A stretch of DNA of 64,000 nucleotides from Catonia carolina (GCA_035578175.1 JAQMRL010000002.1:96326748-96390747); one strand, 5' to 3'. Positions 46,116 through 57,725 are shown, counted from the stretch's first letter. Made by a program: numbers and translations. The notes: generated by a model not told the origin, from the sequence alone.

Positions 46116-46534
46116 ATAAAAATTTGTTTTTAAAACTTCGTATCCTGTTAACGTTTGATTTGGCGGTATAAAATGATTTGATCATTAACCAAGCGAGACC
46201 AGAGAGAGAATGATAAGACGTGTAAAGAATTCACAAATTTAAGAGACAACAAAATGAAAAATACGCAGCGAAAAGCTGACGATAAAGTGGTGACATCGTA
46301 ACTAAACATAGAAAATTATTTATAGAACACCTTTAGAAAAAATTTAAATTTAAATAGAAGACTTAGATCGAAAAGTTGGTAACATTTTGCCGCAAAAGAT
46401 CTCTGTTTAAGTTTACACGCTTTGGTTTGTCACTATCTTTAGGTAACCTACAAGGGCATAAGTATAGGCAAACCTGTTATCTGAACGAAAATCTCGATGA
46501 AATCCAATTAATATAACAATAAAACTTTTTCTTT
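46116..46534. other. No gene recognised
   Basis: AT-rich spacer between SINE copies. Confidence 0.4.
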
Positions 46535-46695
46535 GGCTGCCGTAGCGTAGTGGTTTCGCGCTAGCCCACCACGTGGAGATCCCGAGTTTGATACCCGGCC
46601 AGGTTCTAGAAATTTCCACAAGGTCATGTCCACAAGGCCCACTGTTCATATCCCACCGTAGTCGCTAGTAACCGAGATGTTGATATGATTTAAAA
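46535..46695 (+). mobile_element. tRNA-derived SINE family 1, near-complete
   Basis: The plus-strand head is TGCCGTAGCGTAGTGG, with a B-box-like GAGTTTGATACCC, then the body ending GTTGATATGATTTAAA. Same organisation as 1858-2015. Confidence 0.75.
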
Positions 46696-46794
46696 TAAAG
46701 TAACAAAAACCTTTTTGTTGGGTTTTTTTAAGTCTGACTGTTATGCATTTATCGGAGACAGTTTAGGGTGACAATTGAAAATGCTTGATGAAAA

Positions 46795-46865
46795 ATGCTA
46801 GACCTAACCGGGAATTAAACCCAGGGCTATAGTGCCAGATGGGCTGACTACTACACCAACGGATA
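46795..46865 (-). mobile_element. SINE family 1-like fragment
   Basis: The minus strand gives TCCGTTGGTGTAGTAGTC and B-box-like GGGTTTAATTCCC; truncated after the head. Confidence 0.5.
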
Positions 46866-47818
46866 CAAATATTTTTAATACTTATTCTTTAATCACGGAT
46901 TTAAAAATAATTTCTTTATTTTTGTCTCGTTTCATCATTTCCCTTTCGTGATTGAATTTTATTGTCTGATATAATGCACAAAAAGAGTTAACAGACTATT
47001 TCCAATTTTTTGTTTTAATGATTCGATTCTGTACGATATTTTTTGTACAAACACAAAGAGTATTTGAAACTCTTTCGAAAATTGTTTAAACATATTTTTT
47101 TATATTCTTTTAGAATGCTGACTAAAATAATACCTAATTTCAAAGAACTCTTTTTTATCCGAGATTTAGAGACTGTCATTTTATTGCTTTCTTAAAGAAT
47201 ACCTTTAAGAGAATCAGTTTCAAAGTTGTTCACCATTGTGTTTGTGTGTGTTTGTGTACGCGTGTGCGTGTGATTTAATCTTTTGTGTGAAACCTTGATC
47301 GCATTTCAGTATTAGAAAAGGGCGTTTCTTTTCTTGCTTTCACTCTTTTACATTGTTATGGCAATGAAAATCCAACTAAGCAATTCTGAGAGAAACATCT
47401 TTTATCCTGGTACTTTTTCTAATGTAGGAGTATTTTGTTTCATTTTCCAGGAGGCGTGAAACGTGAGTGAGTTCATGCGTTATGATTCTATTAAATATAC
47501 GAGATCTTATTAAATGAAGTTCGTTAGGGAATTCATTTTGTTTTGTCTTTCTTTTAAATAAAACTTTCACTTTCTTCGTTATTAACCCGAACCAAAACTT
47601 TCCTTTATTTTTGTCACGATTATTATCCGTTATCAAAATTTTGAACTTTTCAGAAGTTTGGAATTTCTTCAGAGATATGAAAAATGTTAACAGGGAAGAA
47701 AAAGCAATGGTTTGCAGTCTAAAAATCTTAAATGTAATAAATTTTTTTAATGTAATTAGGCTGATATAGAGTACGCCATTTAATATGGGTTGTAAACCTT
47801 CCTCTGCCTTTCCCCAGG

Positions 47819-47869
<51 letters not shown>

Positions 47870-48654
47870 CTCACCTTAAATCTGTTCGTTGACCTAACTT
47901 CTGCTGTACATTTTTGCAAATGAGTCATCTATTTCCAACTAGCTTCATCACAAACGCAAACATATATTTCACATTTAATTATAATTTGTTTATTATATTG
48001 ATTCAATAATGATCATTAAGAACTGATTATCATCAGTATATACTGTTTTATTATGAACGGGGTTTCTATAAGTGTATTGTCAAAAATCAGTTAGGTAATC
48101 GACATGCACAATTAGCAATTTAAGAACAATTTACAATACCAGTTGTACATTGCCATCTCACTCTTAAACAATTCAAACGACACTCGCCGGCTGAAACAAA
48201 GACATCCTACGGATTTATTTTAAAGCGGCAAGACAACACATAAATTAAATCCACGAAGTTTCCCTATTGGTTGTTTCTTTGATCACGATATAAATATAAC
48301 AAAGAAAACTACTCATGTACTCATTATTCTGCTAAAAATATATTGTAGATTTTGCTGTAATTAAAAAAAGCATAAGCTATTATGTGTAGCTGCATTTATA
48401 CTAATATAAAACAAAGATTGCATTTAGGCTATTTTTACTGTACGAAATGGACTGTACTGTTATTTTACAACACCCTGTCAGGTATGAGAATAATTTGCCA
48501 TATCCTTTCGTTTCATATTATTCTTGCCTTTGTCAGCACCATAATACCATCATCCTTCCAATTTCGAAACATCGATTAGAATATTGAAGTCGGCTGTGTT
48601 TTCATCATTTAGCTGAACCGTTTCTAGAACTCACTGTTTATAAGAAATGTACCT
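46866..48654. other. No gene; (TAC)15 microsatellite at 47821-47866
   Basis: AT-rich sequence with a GT-rich tract at 47237-47273 and a pure TAC microsatellite. An 86-codon minus ORF at 47376-47636 shows no domain and is not called. Confidence 0.45.
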
Positions 48655-48725
48655 GGCCGCCTCGATAGCTCTATTGGTTATCACTCAATTGCAATACTGA
48701 GGTCCTGGATTCTGTAATTACTTGA
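48655..48725 (+). mobile_element. SINE family 1 fragment
   Basis: The head TGGCCGCCTCGATAGCTC and a decayed B box (GGTCCTGGATTCTG); no clear body. Confidence 0.45.
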
Positions 48726-49089
48726 TTAGTTAATGCAACCAAAAACGTACACTTTTGGGAAAGAGCCGGTCAATGGAAAGATCGGTTAGTAGTGAGGTCT
48801 CAGAAGTTTATAACTTTAATGTAATAATTAACATCTTCATTAGCATCAGCACTATTATTACTATTGTTCTTATTAATATAGGTGGTTTTTTGTCATCATC
48901 TATTGCCTCAATGTTTCTGTTATTCTAAAATTATTACTTAGTCGCTACTGACGAAGAAATGTATGCGCCTCTAATATAACTGAAATAAAAAATTGTGAAC
49001 TAATTGTTAAGAAACAGTTAAGATAACTTGTGCGACTGAAACTCTTTTGGGGGAGTAATATTTATTAAATAAATCATCCCTTAATACAT
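48726..49089. other. No gene recognised
   Basis: AT-rich sequence. Confidence 0.4.
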
Positions 49090-49445
49090 GTGTACGTTGA
49101 GATCTGTTCAATTCAGAACAATAAGCAACCCCATGGCCTAATGAGACAACCAACAAAGTACACTGGTGACTACTATCTACGAGTAGAAAATAAAAAATCC
49201 GTATAAAATTAACCTTTAACTATAAAATTATTCTTTAAATTTTCTCCTTTATGTATCATTATTATCTTTTTTTATTATTCTTTTATTATAAATTATTATA
49301 ATAGTTATTATTATATAGTTATTATTCTTTTTCGTATAAAATTTACCTTTACTAGGATTTGAATCAGGAACCTTGTCTTCAAAACAGCCGTTAAACAGTT
49401 GACTCATGGCGATGACTTTACATCTAGACCAAACCAGTGGGTTTA
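49090..49445 (-). mobile_element. tRNA-derived SINE family 2, copy C
   Basis: On the minus strand the A box GGTTTGGTCTAGATGTAAAG and B box GGTTCCTGATTCAAATCC sit at the expected spacing, and the body ends CTGAATTGAACAG. An AT-rich insertion (about 49215-49335) interrupts the body. Confidence 0.7.
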
Positions 49446-51255
49446 CTAAATAAATAAATTTTAATTAAATATAAGTTACACATTAGTAAATAAAATATAA
49501 CTATTAAAACAGTGAGGAAATCATGCACCAAGAAAAAGAAATGTGCCTTTTACTGCAAACTAAAGAAAATCTTGTAATATTACATTTTAAAAGCATGTTT
49601 AAACCAAAATTAATTTCTCTATAAGGCTCAATAACGTAATTTAAATCCTTAATGAGTAATTTGAAAGTGTAGTTTGATGAATTGCTCAGAAAGCCGTTAT
49701 TGATCTGAATTATGGATTGGTATCAAACAAACTACTTACTTAAAAATAAGTAGGATAAAATACGAGAGTTGGGATTATAAGTTAATACAAATTTTTCCTT
49801 GGAAATTGTAGTACATAAAACTTAATATCTAAAAGTTCTATCGTTAAATTTTATTATCTTCTCACACTGAAAACAAAAATATAGTTTTTGTCGAGTATTT
49901 TTTGTTTTAAACATTTTGTGACATGTCTGATTTTATAGTTTCATCGAATCCTTCGATATAGTGTTTGTGTTATTACTACTGTATATACCAAAGACATTTT
50001 GAGGTAAAGTTTTTTAAAAAATATCACGAATAAAAATGTTTTTTCTTATGTTCATACTGCAGAGTAATCTGCGCAATAGTTTTCGAGGTAATTTTGTTCA
50101 TACGTGTAAAATATTTTTGTTATAAAAAACTACAGTTTTTTACAGTAAACGATTTGTTAGAATGCAGTTACGGTAAGAAAGAGAAAGATATATGATGAGG
50201 TAATATGTGTTGTACAATGGTTGGGCAATTGGTTACTTTTCTCCTAAATCCCTATCCAACTTTTTTTACCTTAAATATTTTTGAGAAAATGTTTTAGTCT
50301 ATGGTATAAGCTACTCTAATACTGATATAAAATTTTTAACAAACACATTCTGCTATGTTGTAATCTACGTAAATTACAATAATTAAATAATGAACTGCAG
50401 AGCGAACATTTCGGTGAAAAAAACCTAAAAAAAATAAACTTTTAAGTTTTAAGCTCCGGGCTAAATACCCAGTTAGGGTTTGAACGTTTGGACACAATGG
50501 CTGGGTGTGTCCAGCCATTGTGTAAAATTTTTTAAAAGTATTTTTGTTTTACGTTTAATTGTTTGGCACATCACTCTAACCCAGATAATAAAGATTCATA
50601 AAATGAATGATCCAGAAACCAGAAGTAGACTTGTTATTCATTACCTTAAATGCGTTAAAGATAAGACTTGTTACCAACATTAACTAATAACTGAAAAACT
50701 AATACAATTTTCACCTTCTGATTCCTGGTCATGTTAAAATCTTTAACTCTTAGCCAGGTATTTTGTTCGTATATGGAAGCCCCTGATAAAAAGTGTAAAC
50801 AATGGAATTTTTTAGTTATGTCTAAGGATGGACATGGTATTCAAAACAACAAATAACACCTTGCGGCATCCACGTTTATGAAAATATCATTAAGTATACG
50901 AAAAAATTAATCTTAGATAAATAATATTGTTTTTAGAATGTAACGTTTCGTAAAGAAAATTTTATTTATTTTAACATATTAATTTCGGAAAAGCGAAATT
51001 AAAGTATATAAGTCATTTATAAACTGCAGTAAGTGTACAATACTGTATATTTTTAATCTTACAGCATGTGCTTAATTTCGGAAACTAAATATAGCAAAAT
51101 TTGTAATATTACCCAATTATAATTTTATGATAAATAAGATTATAATGATATATTGTAAATGAGCTACAGCTCTAATTAACGACATCGGTTATCGGATTGC
51201 AACTTGGTCCCATCCATATCTGTTAAAATAGATGCTTTTACATTAATAAAAATAC
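49446..51255. other. No gene recognised
   Basis: AT-rich DNA; a SINE-like B box on the minus strand near 50480 (GTTCAAACCC) is too isolated to call. Confidence 0.4.
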
Positions 51256-51947
51256 CGTGACACTTATCTCCAAGGTCTGTCTCTGAATCTGGGTAAAATA
51301 AATAATTAACACACTAAAGTTTAAAATTACAAGTAATTACTTTTTACAACTAAAAAATGAATACAATTAATAAAGGCTTTAAAATCTACAAGTAGATAAC
51401 AATTATTTTACTTATAAAAAATAAAAACTAATTATAATTATTTAATAACAATAAATAAACTTAACTAATTTATTAAAGACTACTTACAAAAGATACAGAA
51501 ATAACGCTAAACAATGAACAGTAATTCACAGTAACGTTGGCCTTTTCTAACGCACTGTAGCGCACTACGAAGCTTACTCACTGAATCACAGACAAAACGA
51601 AACTGACTCAACAAAATCGCTTCGCTTATCGGTGAATTTACGAAGATTTTCGACATAATAATGAAAATACAAAATCCTTATGACTGCTTCTCGATAAATA
51701 TTAACAAACTATAAACAAATTAGGATTGAATAGAAGGTGTTACAAAAATGCCAATTATCTAAATAAGTACCGGTGTCTTTCTTTTACAATACCCGTACAA
51801 CAATAGGCCGGCCTACCTGTACTGTTCAACCATTTATAAGTATTTCTTGGAAACCCTATTTATTAATCTTATTATATAGGTAACATTTTTAAAATCTCGG
51901 TCCTTCTCGTAAATCTCGAACACACGTTCTATTTAGATATTGCCACA
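51256..51947 (-). mobile_element. Solo LTR, family A, second copy
   Basis: The reverse complement aligns along its whole length with 358-1072. It starts TGTGGCA and ends TGTCACG, and is flanked by ATAC at 51252-51255 and ATAC at 51948-51951. The terminal CA has become CG and the TATA box has been lost, so it is an old insertion. Confidence 0.85.
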
Positions 51948-52064
51948 ATACATTTAAAATACTGATAATAGTGACCCAATGAGACTCAGCATAATCTTAG
52001 CTAAAAGAAACATCCCGACACTAACTGAGATTTCTATTCTGCATAAAGTAGGCCTAATTTTTTT

Positions 52065-52078
52065 AAAAATTTGTTGAA
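52065..52078. repeat. Target duplication of the jockey element, 5' side
   Basis: AAAAATTTGTTGAA; the same 14 bases follow at 56404-56417, overlapping the A tail. Confidence 0.8.
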
Positions 52079-52264
52079 GAATGATCAGCTGGATCAAAAC
52101 GTAAACAAACCGTGTTTAGCATTGTGCTCGTGTTATTTTATAATTTTTATAATGTAAGAGCTTTTTCATGTGTGCTAATTATTTAATTTAGAACTGCGCT
52201 TGTGCGGGTTGTTTATTTATTTCTTAGGTAAATATATTTGGACTCTGTATTTAGTATATTTACT

Positions 52265-53578
52265 ATGGACTCTGAACCTAACCAAGACTCCACTAATGGC
52301 AGCCATCATACCCTATTACAAGAATGGGATTCAGTTCCTGCTAGGAAACGGCCAGCCCCTGGTGTTTCTAGGAGTGACCCTAATAAGCTACCTCGGCCAG
52401 ATTCGGTTTCATTGGAAAAGCCATCCGTGACGACAGAAAATCGATTTTCTGTCCTGACTGATCCTGACACATCCGCAAACCCATCCATTGAACGTGACAA
52501 GAAACCGCCACCAATCTTCCTAACGGACGTTCAAGACTACGCCCAACTAGTAAAATCGTTGGAAGAAGTAGGCGGTCCGCAATCATTCTCACTCCGGTCA
52601 AGTATCAAAGGTGTTACCATCTACCCAACCTCACCGTCGACATACAGACAATTCATCCATCACTTGGAAGACCGAAACGCCCGGTTTCACACATACCAAT
52701 TACAGGAACAACGAGCACAACGTATTGTCATTAAAGGACTACATCATACCACGCCAAAAGAGCTAATAGCGGAGGCTCTCAAAGATGAGGGTTACGTAGT
52801 TCGAAATGCGGTGTTTGCAATTTCGAACCGAGATCGTACACCTTTGCCGATGTTTTTCGTCGATATAGAGCCGGAGACGTACAATGGCAAAATATACGAC
52901 ATAAAAACTTTATTATATACCAGGATTACAGTTGAGGAACCACATAAACGGAGGGAAATTGTACAGTGTACGCGCTGTCAAAATTTTGGACACACAAAAT
53001 CTTACTGCCGTCACCCTCACCGCTGTGTTAGGTGTGGTGGCGGCCACGAATCTGGCAGTTGTTGTAAAACGAGACAGTCACCGGCCACCTGCGCAAACTG
53101 TGGAAAAGATCACCCAGCAAATTACAGAGGCTGCGAAGTTCATAAACACCTGCGAGCTAGTCGAAACCGTTTCACACAACCACAACCGAAACATACTTCC
53201 AACCAACCAGCCACACCGAAACCCGAAGATTTTCCACCTCTGCCGCAACAACCAACAAAAACACCTACCCTAACTCCATCATCACGCCAACATTCAACTC
53301 ATCAGTTACCACCGTCTGAATCGCCGGTTTCAGTGGCTTCAACACCACAACCACCCACCTCACAGGAGAGAAACAAACATCATGCATGGACCCACAATCA
53401 TCGTCATCTTCACCCTCAGAATTCACAGGTAGGGTCTCAATCTTCTCCCCAGATACCTAATGTTGATCAGATTTTAAATTTATTGGTTCAACTAAATCAA
53501 CTCCTCCAGCCTCTTTTCTTGCTCGCTACACACATATCCCACATTACACAGTCTTTAAGTAACAGTTATGGCCATTAA
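52265..53578 (+). CDS. ORF1 protein, Gag-like nucleic-acid-binding protein
   Basis: 437 residues from the ATG at 52265 (the in-frame TTG at 52238 is less likely). The N-terminal third is Ser/Pro-rich. Residues ~110-230 form a domain like the one preceding zinc knuckles in jockey Gag proteins (QRIVIKGLHHTTPKELIAEA, MFFVDIEP). Three CCHC zinc knuckles follow, the first at C235, C238, H243, C248, then CVRCGGGHESGSC and CANCGKDHPANYRGC. The C-terminus is Pro/Gln/Ser/Thr-rich, ending in a hydrophobic Leu-rich stretch. It would coat the element's RNA and help carry it to chromosomes. The stop overlaps the ORF2 start, suggesting translational coupling. Confidence 0.9.
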   Translation: MDSEPNQDSTNGSHHTLLQEWDSVPARKRPAPGVSRSDPNKLPRPDSVSLEKPSVTTENRFSVLTDPDTSANPSIERDKKPPPIFLTDVQDYAQLVKSLEEVGGPQSFSLRSSIKGVTIYPTSPSTYRQFIHHLEDRNARFHTYQLQEQRAQRIVIKGLHHTTPKELIAEALKDEGYVVRNAVFAISNRDRTPLPMFFVDIEPETYNGKIYDIKTLLYTRITVEEPHKRREIVQCTRCQNFGHTKSYCRHPHRCVRCGGGHESGSCCKTRQSPATCANCGKDHPANYRGCEVHKHLRASRNRFTQPQPKHTSNQPATPKPEDFPPLPQQPTKTPTLTPSSRQHSTHQLPPSESPVSVASTPQPPTSQERNKHHAWTHNHRHLHPQNSQVGSQSSPQIPNVDQILNLLVQLNQLLQPLFLLATHISHITQSLSNSYGH

Positions 53579-56261
53579 TTTACTCACTGCAAATTCACTG
53601 ACAGTTCTCCTTTGGAATGCAAATGGTCTGACGAAACGCAAAACTGAGTTAGACATATATTTACATTCTCACCGTATTGACGTAGCCCTAATCTCAGAGA
53701 CACATCTTACAGCTAGGTCTCGATTTTATATTCGCGACTATAGGATCTATCGGACCGATCATCCCGATGGTACAAGCCATGGGGGTACGGCCATACTAGT
53801 CAAATCCTCAATCACACACAATGTTTTAACACCTTTTTCCACTCCTCATGTCCAAGCGACCCTGATAAATTTGCAATGCAAGAGCATAAGTTTTACCATA
53901 GGATCAGTGTATTGTCCTCCTAGACACATCATAAATTCCCAAATGTTTAGAGATTTCTTTAATAGTCTAGGTAATCGGTTTCTTATTGGAGGAGACTGGA
54001 ACGGTAAGCACATACAGTGGGGATCCCGTGTATGTTCTCCCAGGGGCAGAAATTTACTAAAAGCTATAACAGAAAATCATCTACATTATATTTCTCCAGA
54101 TAGTCCAACATACTGGCCCTCCGCACGCACCAAATTACCAGACCTCCTTGACTTTTTTGTTTGTAAGAATCTATCACACCTTCCTATTGAAATAACCACA
54201 GTAAATTACCTCTCATCAGATCATTCCCCGATACTTTTAACGGTTTCAGACCAACCAGTCTCTACAGAACACAGACTGAGTCTTACTCCCGGGTCTATGG
54301 ATTGGGATCTCTTCCAGTTCAATTTAGAACACGCTTTAGATATCCCATTATCAATTAAAACGGACACGGAGGTAGATGGTGCAGTTGATTTAGTTACTAC
54401 CTCTGTTCAACAGTGTGCATGGAAGGCATCACTGCCATACCGTCCAAATGTCCCAGACGCCCCACACTATCCCACTCATATCAGAGAACTTATTCGTGAA
54501 AAACGCCGCGCCCGTAACACTTGGCAGAGAACTCGCCTACCATCTGATAAACGTCGCTTAAACCGGCTGACAAACGAGCTGAAACAGCGAATTCAAACAC
54601 ACAACACCCGCTTATACGAAAATTATACTGGAACTCTGAACGAGAAGGATGGTAGTCTCTGGCGCAGCACAAAACGCCTACTACGGCATCACACGACATC
54701 GATGCTCCTTAGGGTGGGTGACGGACCCTGGCTAATAACTGATGACAACAAAGCTGAATGCTTTGGTAGACATCTTTCTGAAACATTCACTCCCCATAAC
54801 GACATCCAATCTGTACATCACCAACGCGTTACTCAGTCACTAGATGAACCGCTTCAATTATCCCTCCCGCCGAAATACTTTCACCCCTCCGAAGTAAAAT
54901 CTGAAATTTCGAGATTACCACGTAAGAAGTCACCGGGATATGATTTAATAACAGCTGACATACTTAAACATTTACCGCGGAAAGCGCTCGTTCTCCTTAC
55001 TATAATCTTCAATAGTATATTGCGCACGACACATTTCCCAACTCAGTGGAAGTATGTAGAAATAGTAATGATACAAAAACCGAAAAAACCTTTTCACTTA
55101 CCTTCCTCCTACCGACCAATAAGCCTTCTCTCAGTACCTTTAAAAATTTTCGAAAAACTCCTTTACAAGCGCATTCTTCCGCTGGTTTATGATATACTAC
55201 CTCCACATCAATTCGGATTCCGCACTCAACACTCCACTACACAACAACTGCACAGGGTGACTGATTACATAGCTTTGTCTATGGAACAAAAGATGTATGT
55301 GTCCGCAGGTTTCCTAGATGTCGCTCAAGCTTTTGACAGAGTTTGGCATACAGGTCTCTTCCACAAACTAAAAGAAATACTATCATTTACCTACTACCTT
55401 ATCATAAATTCCTTCCTATCTGACAGATTCTTTAGAATTCGTTTAGGATCATCTTACTCAAATTTCTTTATTGTCTTAGCCGGCGTGCCTCAGGGCTCAA
55501 TTTTAGCCCCACTTCTCTATTCTGTATACACTTCAGACCTACCGACCCTACCCCAGACCCTCACTGCTACCTACGCTGACGACACAGCGATATTAGCCCG
55601 AGACCAAAACTCTATACACGCTTCACTAACACTCCAACATCATCTCAATCTTATACACGAATGGTGTAAAACATGGAAAATAAAAGTTAATACGACAAAA
55701 TCCCTTCACGTAACTTTCACACTCTGTCATGGTGATTGCCCACCAGTATACATAGACAATGAACCTCTCGCAAAAACAGATACGGTCAAGTATCTCGGTC
55801 TGACTTTTGATAAACGACTAACTTGGAGCACACATATCAAACGGAAACGTTTATTACTGAATTCCCGACTTAAACTTCTAAATTCCCTACTTCACAAACG
55901 ATCAAAATTACCAATAGCACAAAAATTACGCATATATTGTTCTCTTTTGAAACCTATTTGGACCTACGGACCCCAAATCTACGGTTCAACCAAACTCTCT
56001 AACTTGCAACGAATTCAAGCATTCCAGTCAAAAACATTACGCCTTATAGCAAAAGCACCTCTTTACGTTAGCAACAAAACCTTACATACAGATTTGAAAA
56101 CACCACTTGTACAAAATTCCATTGAATACCTATACAAACGCTTTCACGACAAGTCACACGATCACGAGAACCCCCTGGTGCGTTCACTTTCCTCCGTCCA
56201 TTTACCTGATAATCCTCCTAGACGCCTTAAAAGACGCTGGAGTAGAGACATGCTAATTTGA
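53568..56261 (+). CDS. ORF2 protein, endonuclease and reverse transcriptase
   Basis: 897 residues. The apurinic-type endonuclease domain (residues ~8-225) has WNANGL (N17, N19), SETHL (E44), GGDWNGKH and SSDHSP (D218, H219). A linker rich in Arg follows. The reverse transcriptase spans ~430-720, with KKSPGYD, SSYRPISLLS, the motif FLDVAQAFDRVWH (D584), AGVPQGSILAP and YADDT (D671, D672). The C-terminal part has LKPIWTYGPQIYG and ends RRLKRRWSRDMLI, as in jockey elements. The enzyme nicks target DNA and primes cDNA synthesis from its own mRNA. All key residues are present, and the length is usual for jockey ORF2. The start overlaps ORF1 in the +1 frame. Confidence 0.95.
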   Translation: MAINLLTANSLTVLLWNANGLTKRKTELDIYLHSHRIDVALISETHLTARSRFYIRDYRIYRTDHPDGTSHGGTAILVKSSITHNVLTPFSTPHVQATLINLQCKSISFTIGSVYCPPRHIINSQMFRDFFNSLGNRFLIGGDWNGKHIQWGSRVCSPRGRNLLKAITENHLHYISPDSPTYWPSARTKLPDLLDFFVCKNLSHLPIEITTVNYLSSDHSPILLTVSDQPVSTEHRLSLTPGSMDWDLFQFNLEHALDIPLSIKTDTEVDGAVDLVTTSVQQCAWKASLPYRPNVPDAPHYPTHIRELIREKRRARNTWQRTRLPSDKRRLNRLTNELKQRIQTHNTRLYENYTGTLNEKDGSLWRSTKRLLRHHTTSMLLRVGDGPWLITDDNKAECFGRHLSETFTPHNDIQSVHHQRVTQSLDEPLQLSLPPKYFHPSEVKSEISRLPRKKSPGYDLITADILKHLPRKALVLLTIIFNSILRTTHFPTQWKYVEIVMIQKPKKPFHLPSSYRPISLLSVPLKIFEKLLYKRILPLVYDILPPHQFGFRTQHSTTQQLHRVTDYIALSMEQKMYVSAGFLDVAQAFDRVWHTGLFHKLKEILSFTYYLIINSFLSDRFFRIRLGSSYSNFFIVLAGVPQGSILAPLLYSVYTSDLPTLPQTLTATYADDTAILARDQNSIHASLTLQHHLNLIHEWCKTWKIKVNTTKSLHVTFTLCHGDCPPVYIDNEPLAKTDTVKYLGLTFDKRLTWSTHIKRKRLLLNSRLKLLNSLLHKRSKLPIAQKLRIYCSLLKPIWTYGPQIYGSTKLSNLQRIQAFQSKTLRLIAKAPLYVSNKTLHTDLKTPLVQNSIEYLYKRFHDKSHDHENPLVRSLSSVHLPDNPPRRLKRRWSRDMLI

Positions 56262-56403
56262 TATACACATTTCATTTTTGGGGAGGCACCAATGGGGGCC
56301 CTACCCCTCTCATGCCTATCATGTCATTTACATAATCACGATAATCATCACATTTGCTTGTTGTAACATTTTACAGTTGTAAATAAAGAATTAAAGAGAA
56401 AAA
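56262..56403 (+). terminator. 3' UTR and polyadenylation signal of the jockey element
   Basis: The UTR contains GCTTGTTGTAACATTTTAC and AATAAAG (56381-56387), followed by an A-rich end. It is shared with the truncated relative at 42.2 kb and is therefore probably recognised by the ORF2 protein. Confidence 0.6.
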
Positions 56404-56417
56404 AAAAATTTGTTGAA
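56404..56417. repeat. Target duplication of the jockey element, 3' side
   Basis: AAAAATTTGTTGAA, matching 52065-52078; the first A's merge with the tail. Confidence 0.8.
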
Positions 56418-57074
56418 AAATTGTTATTTAAGTTTAATTTTAATTTTACATAAGTTAAAAGAACAAACATTAAGTAGATAAACGTATGTAGTTTATCTAT
56501 AAAGTACCAATCAATTCTAACGTTCGTTGAATGGTGATGAGATGAAACACACAGTACAACTCACTGTGCAGATTGATGTATTGCCAGACTAGCTATAAGC
56601 TGTATATGTAACTGTAGCTAATACCATTAAATGCACCACTTGCACGAATGAGAGCGATATCAATCACAGCTATGTGCGACGGCTCACATTTCTCTCAATG
56701 TATTATACTCCTATATTCCTGACCAGCAGCTAATGGATTAAGTAGTATTTAGTCATTAAAAATACTTGTCATGCCTCCAAGATACAATATGAGATCTGAG
56801 TTGAAGACATTTCACGGTATAAAAGTCGACTGCCCTATCCAGATTTGTTGAGTGTTGTTACAACCAGTCCCTATTATGGCTGACAACATTCATAGACCTT
56901 CAAATCCTAATAATTAACCTTCATAAAATACAATAATTCAGTATAGAAGCTTAAAGCTGTATGCATGTTATTCCATATAAAAATTCAAATCATAACGAAT
57001 TTATTTAAAAAATTTATTGACATTTTTAGTTGCTTAAGATACAAATATAAACAAATTAAATGCTGTTACTTTTA
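56418..57074. other. No gene recognised
   Basis: AT-rich sequence downstream of the jockey element. Confidence 0.4.
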
Positions 57075-57545
57075 TGTTGTTAATTTTGATTACATACTAT
57101 ACACTGAGCTGCACATTTTTCGTATATGATATTTAATTGAACGCGTGGTGGATTTACTTTTATGAAAAAGGGTACCCGTTGGTACATTCTCCGTTTAGAA
57201 CTACGGGTGTTGTCCATTATTTAGACCAAGAGGTCTCTGCTCCATTTCCGCTTTAGATGTCGTACAGTTCGGAATTCCTTGTAGCTAGTTCATGGATTAG
57301 TTGGTTAGGGTGGTTAACTAATCGTTCGCGAATTTTACTATGGAAGGACGCGATTAGTTCCTTTACTGTCGGAATTTTGAAAAAGTCGTAAAGTCGTAAG
57401 TCGTATATTGGGAACATAAAAACGTGCGCCAGAAGCACAGTAAGCACTTTCCTTAAATTCTTAAGGCGTGCATCGACTCTAGGTTGCTCTCTGCCGCTGC
57501 TATAATGAGCTGGACACCACACGTTCAAATTGGTCTTAAAAGCGT
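57075..57545 (-). pseudogene. jockey-clade LINE 3' fragment, second family
   Basis: The minus strand reads IPTVKELIASFHSKIRERLV, NHPNQLIHEL, then in another frame LKRKWSRDLLV and a stop. This is the standard C-terminal signature of jockey ORF2. The 3' UTR (GGTACCC...TATACGAAAAATGTGC region) matches the fragment at 42.95 kb. A micro-repeat (GTCGTAAAGTCGTAAGTCGT) marks a local slippage at 57387-57406. Confidence 0.7.
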
Positions 57546-57582
57546 TAAAAAAAATTGAATTAAAGAAAACCTCGGGTACCTT

Positions 57583-57725
57583 TATAGTCTATTGGTTACT
57601 ACGCTGTAAAGCGAAAGTCCCGGTTTAGATTCCTAGCCAAAGTCTGGAAAATTACAACTCGTTAGCACCCAGTGTTACTTAAACCAAATTAGTTGTTATA
57701 ATCAAAACGTTGATGTGACTTTAAA
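57583..57725 (+). mobile_element. tRNA-derived SINE family 1 copy
   Basis: Plus strand with A-box remnant TAGTCTATTGGTTAC, B box CGGTTTAGATTCC, and the body CTGGAAAATTACAA ... GTTGATGTGACTT. Confidence 0.65.

Larger units (their letters stand above)
52079..56408 (+). mobile_element. Full-length jockey-clade non-LTR retrotransposon
   Basis: The element is about 4.33 kb: 5' UTR 52079-52264, ORF1, ORF2 overlapping by 11 bases, 3' UTR 56262-56397 and an A-run. It sits between copies of AAAAATTTGTTGAA, the product of target-primed reverse transcription. Both ORFs are free of stops and frameshifts and all catalytic motifs are present, so it is young and possibly active. Its GC content is clearly higher than the flanks. 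Relatives of its 3' end occur near 42 kb. Confidence 0.93.

Noticed and set aside
47237..47273. GT-rich tract as a possible Z-DNA or regulatory element
   Set aside because: Imperfect short simple repeat; nothing else supports a function.
47376..47636. 86-codon minus-strand ORF
   Set aside because: No domain, conservation evidence or promoter; Lys/Arg/Asn-rich composition is typical of random AT-rich frames.
47821..47866. Direct-repeat array of CRISPR type
   Set aside because: Pure TAC microsatellite without spacers; the window is eukaryotic.
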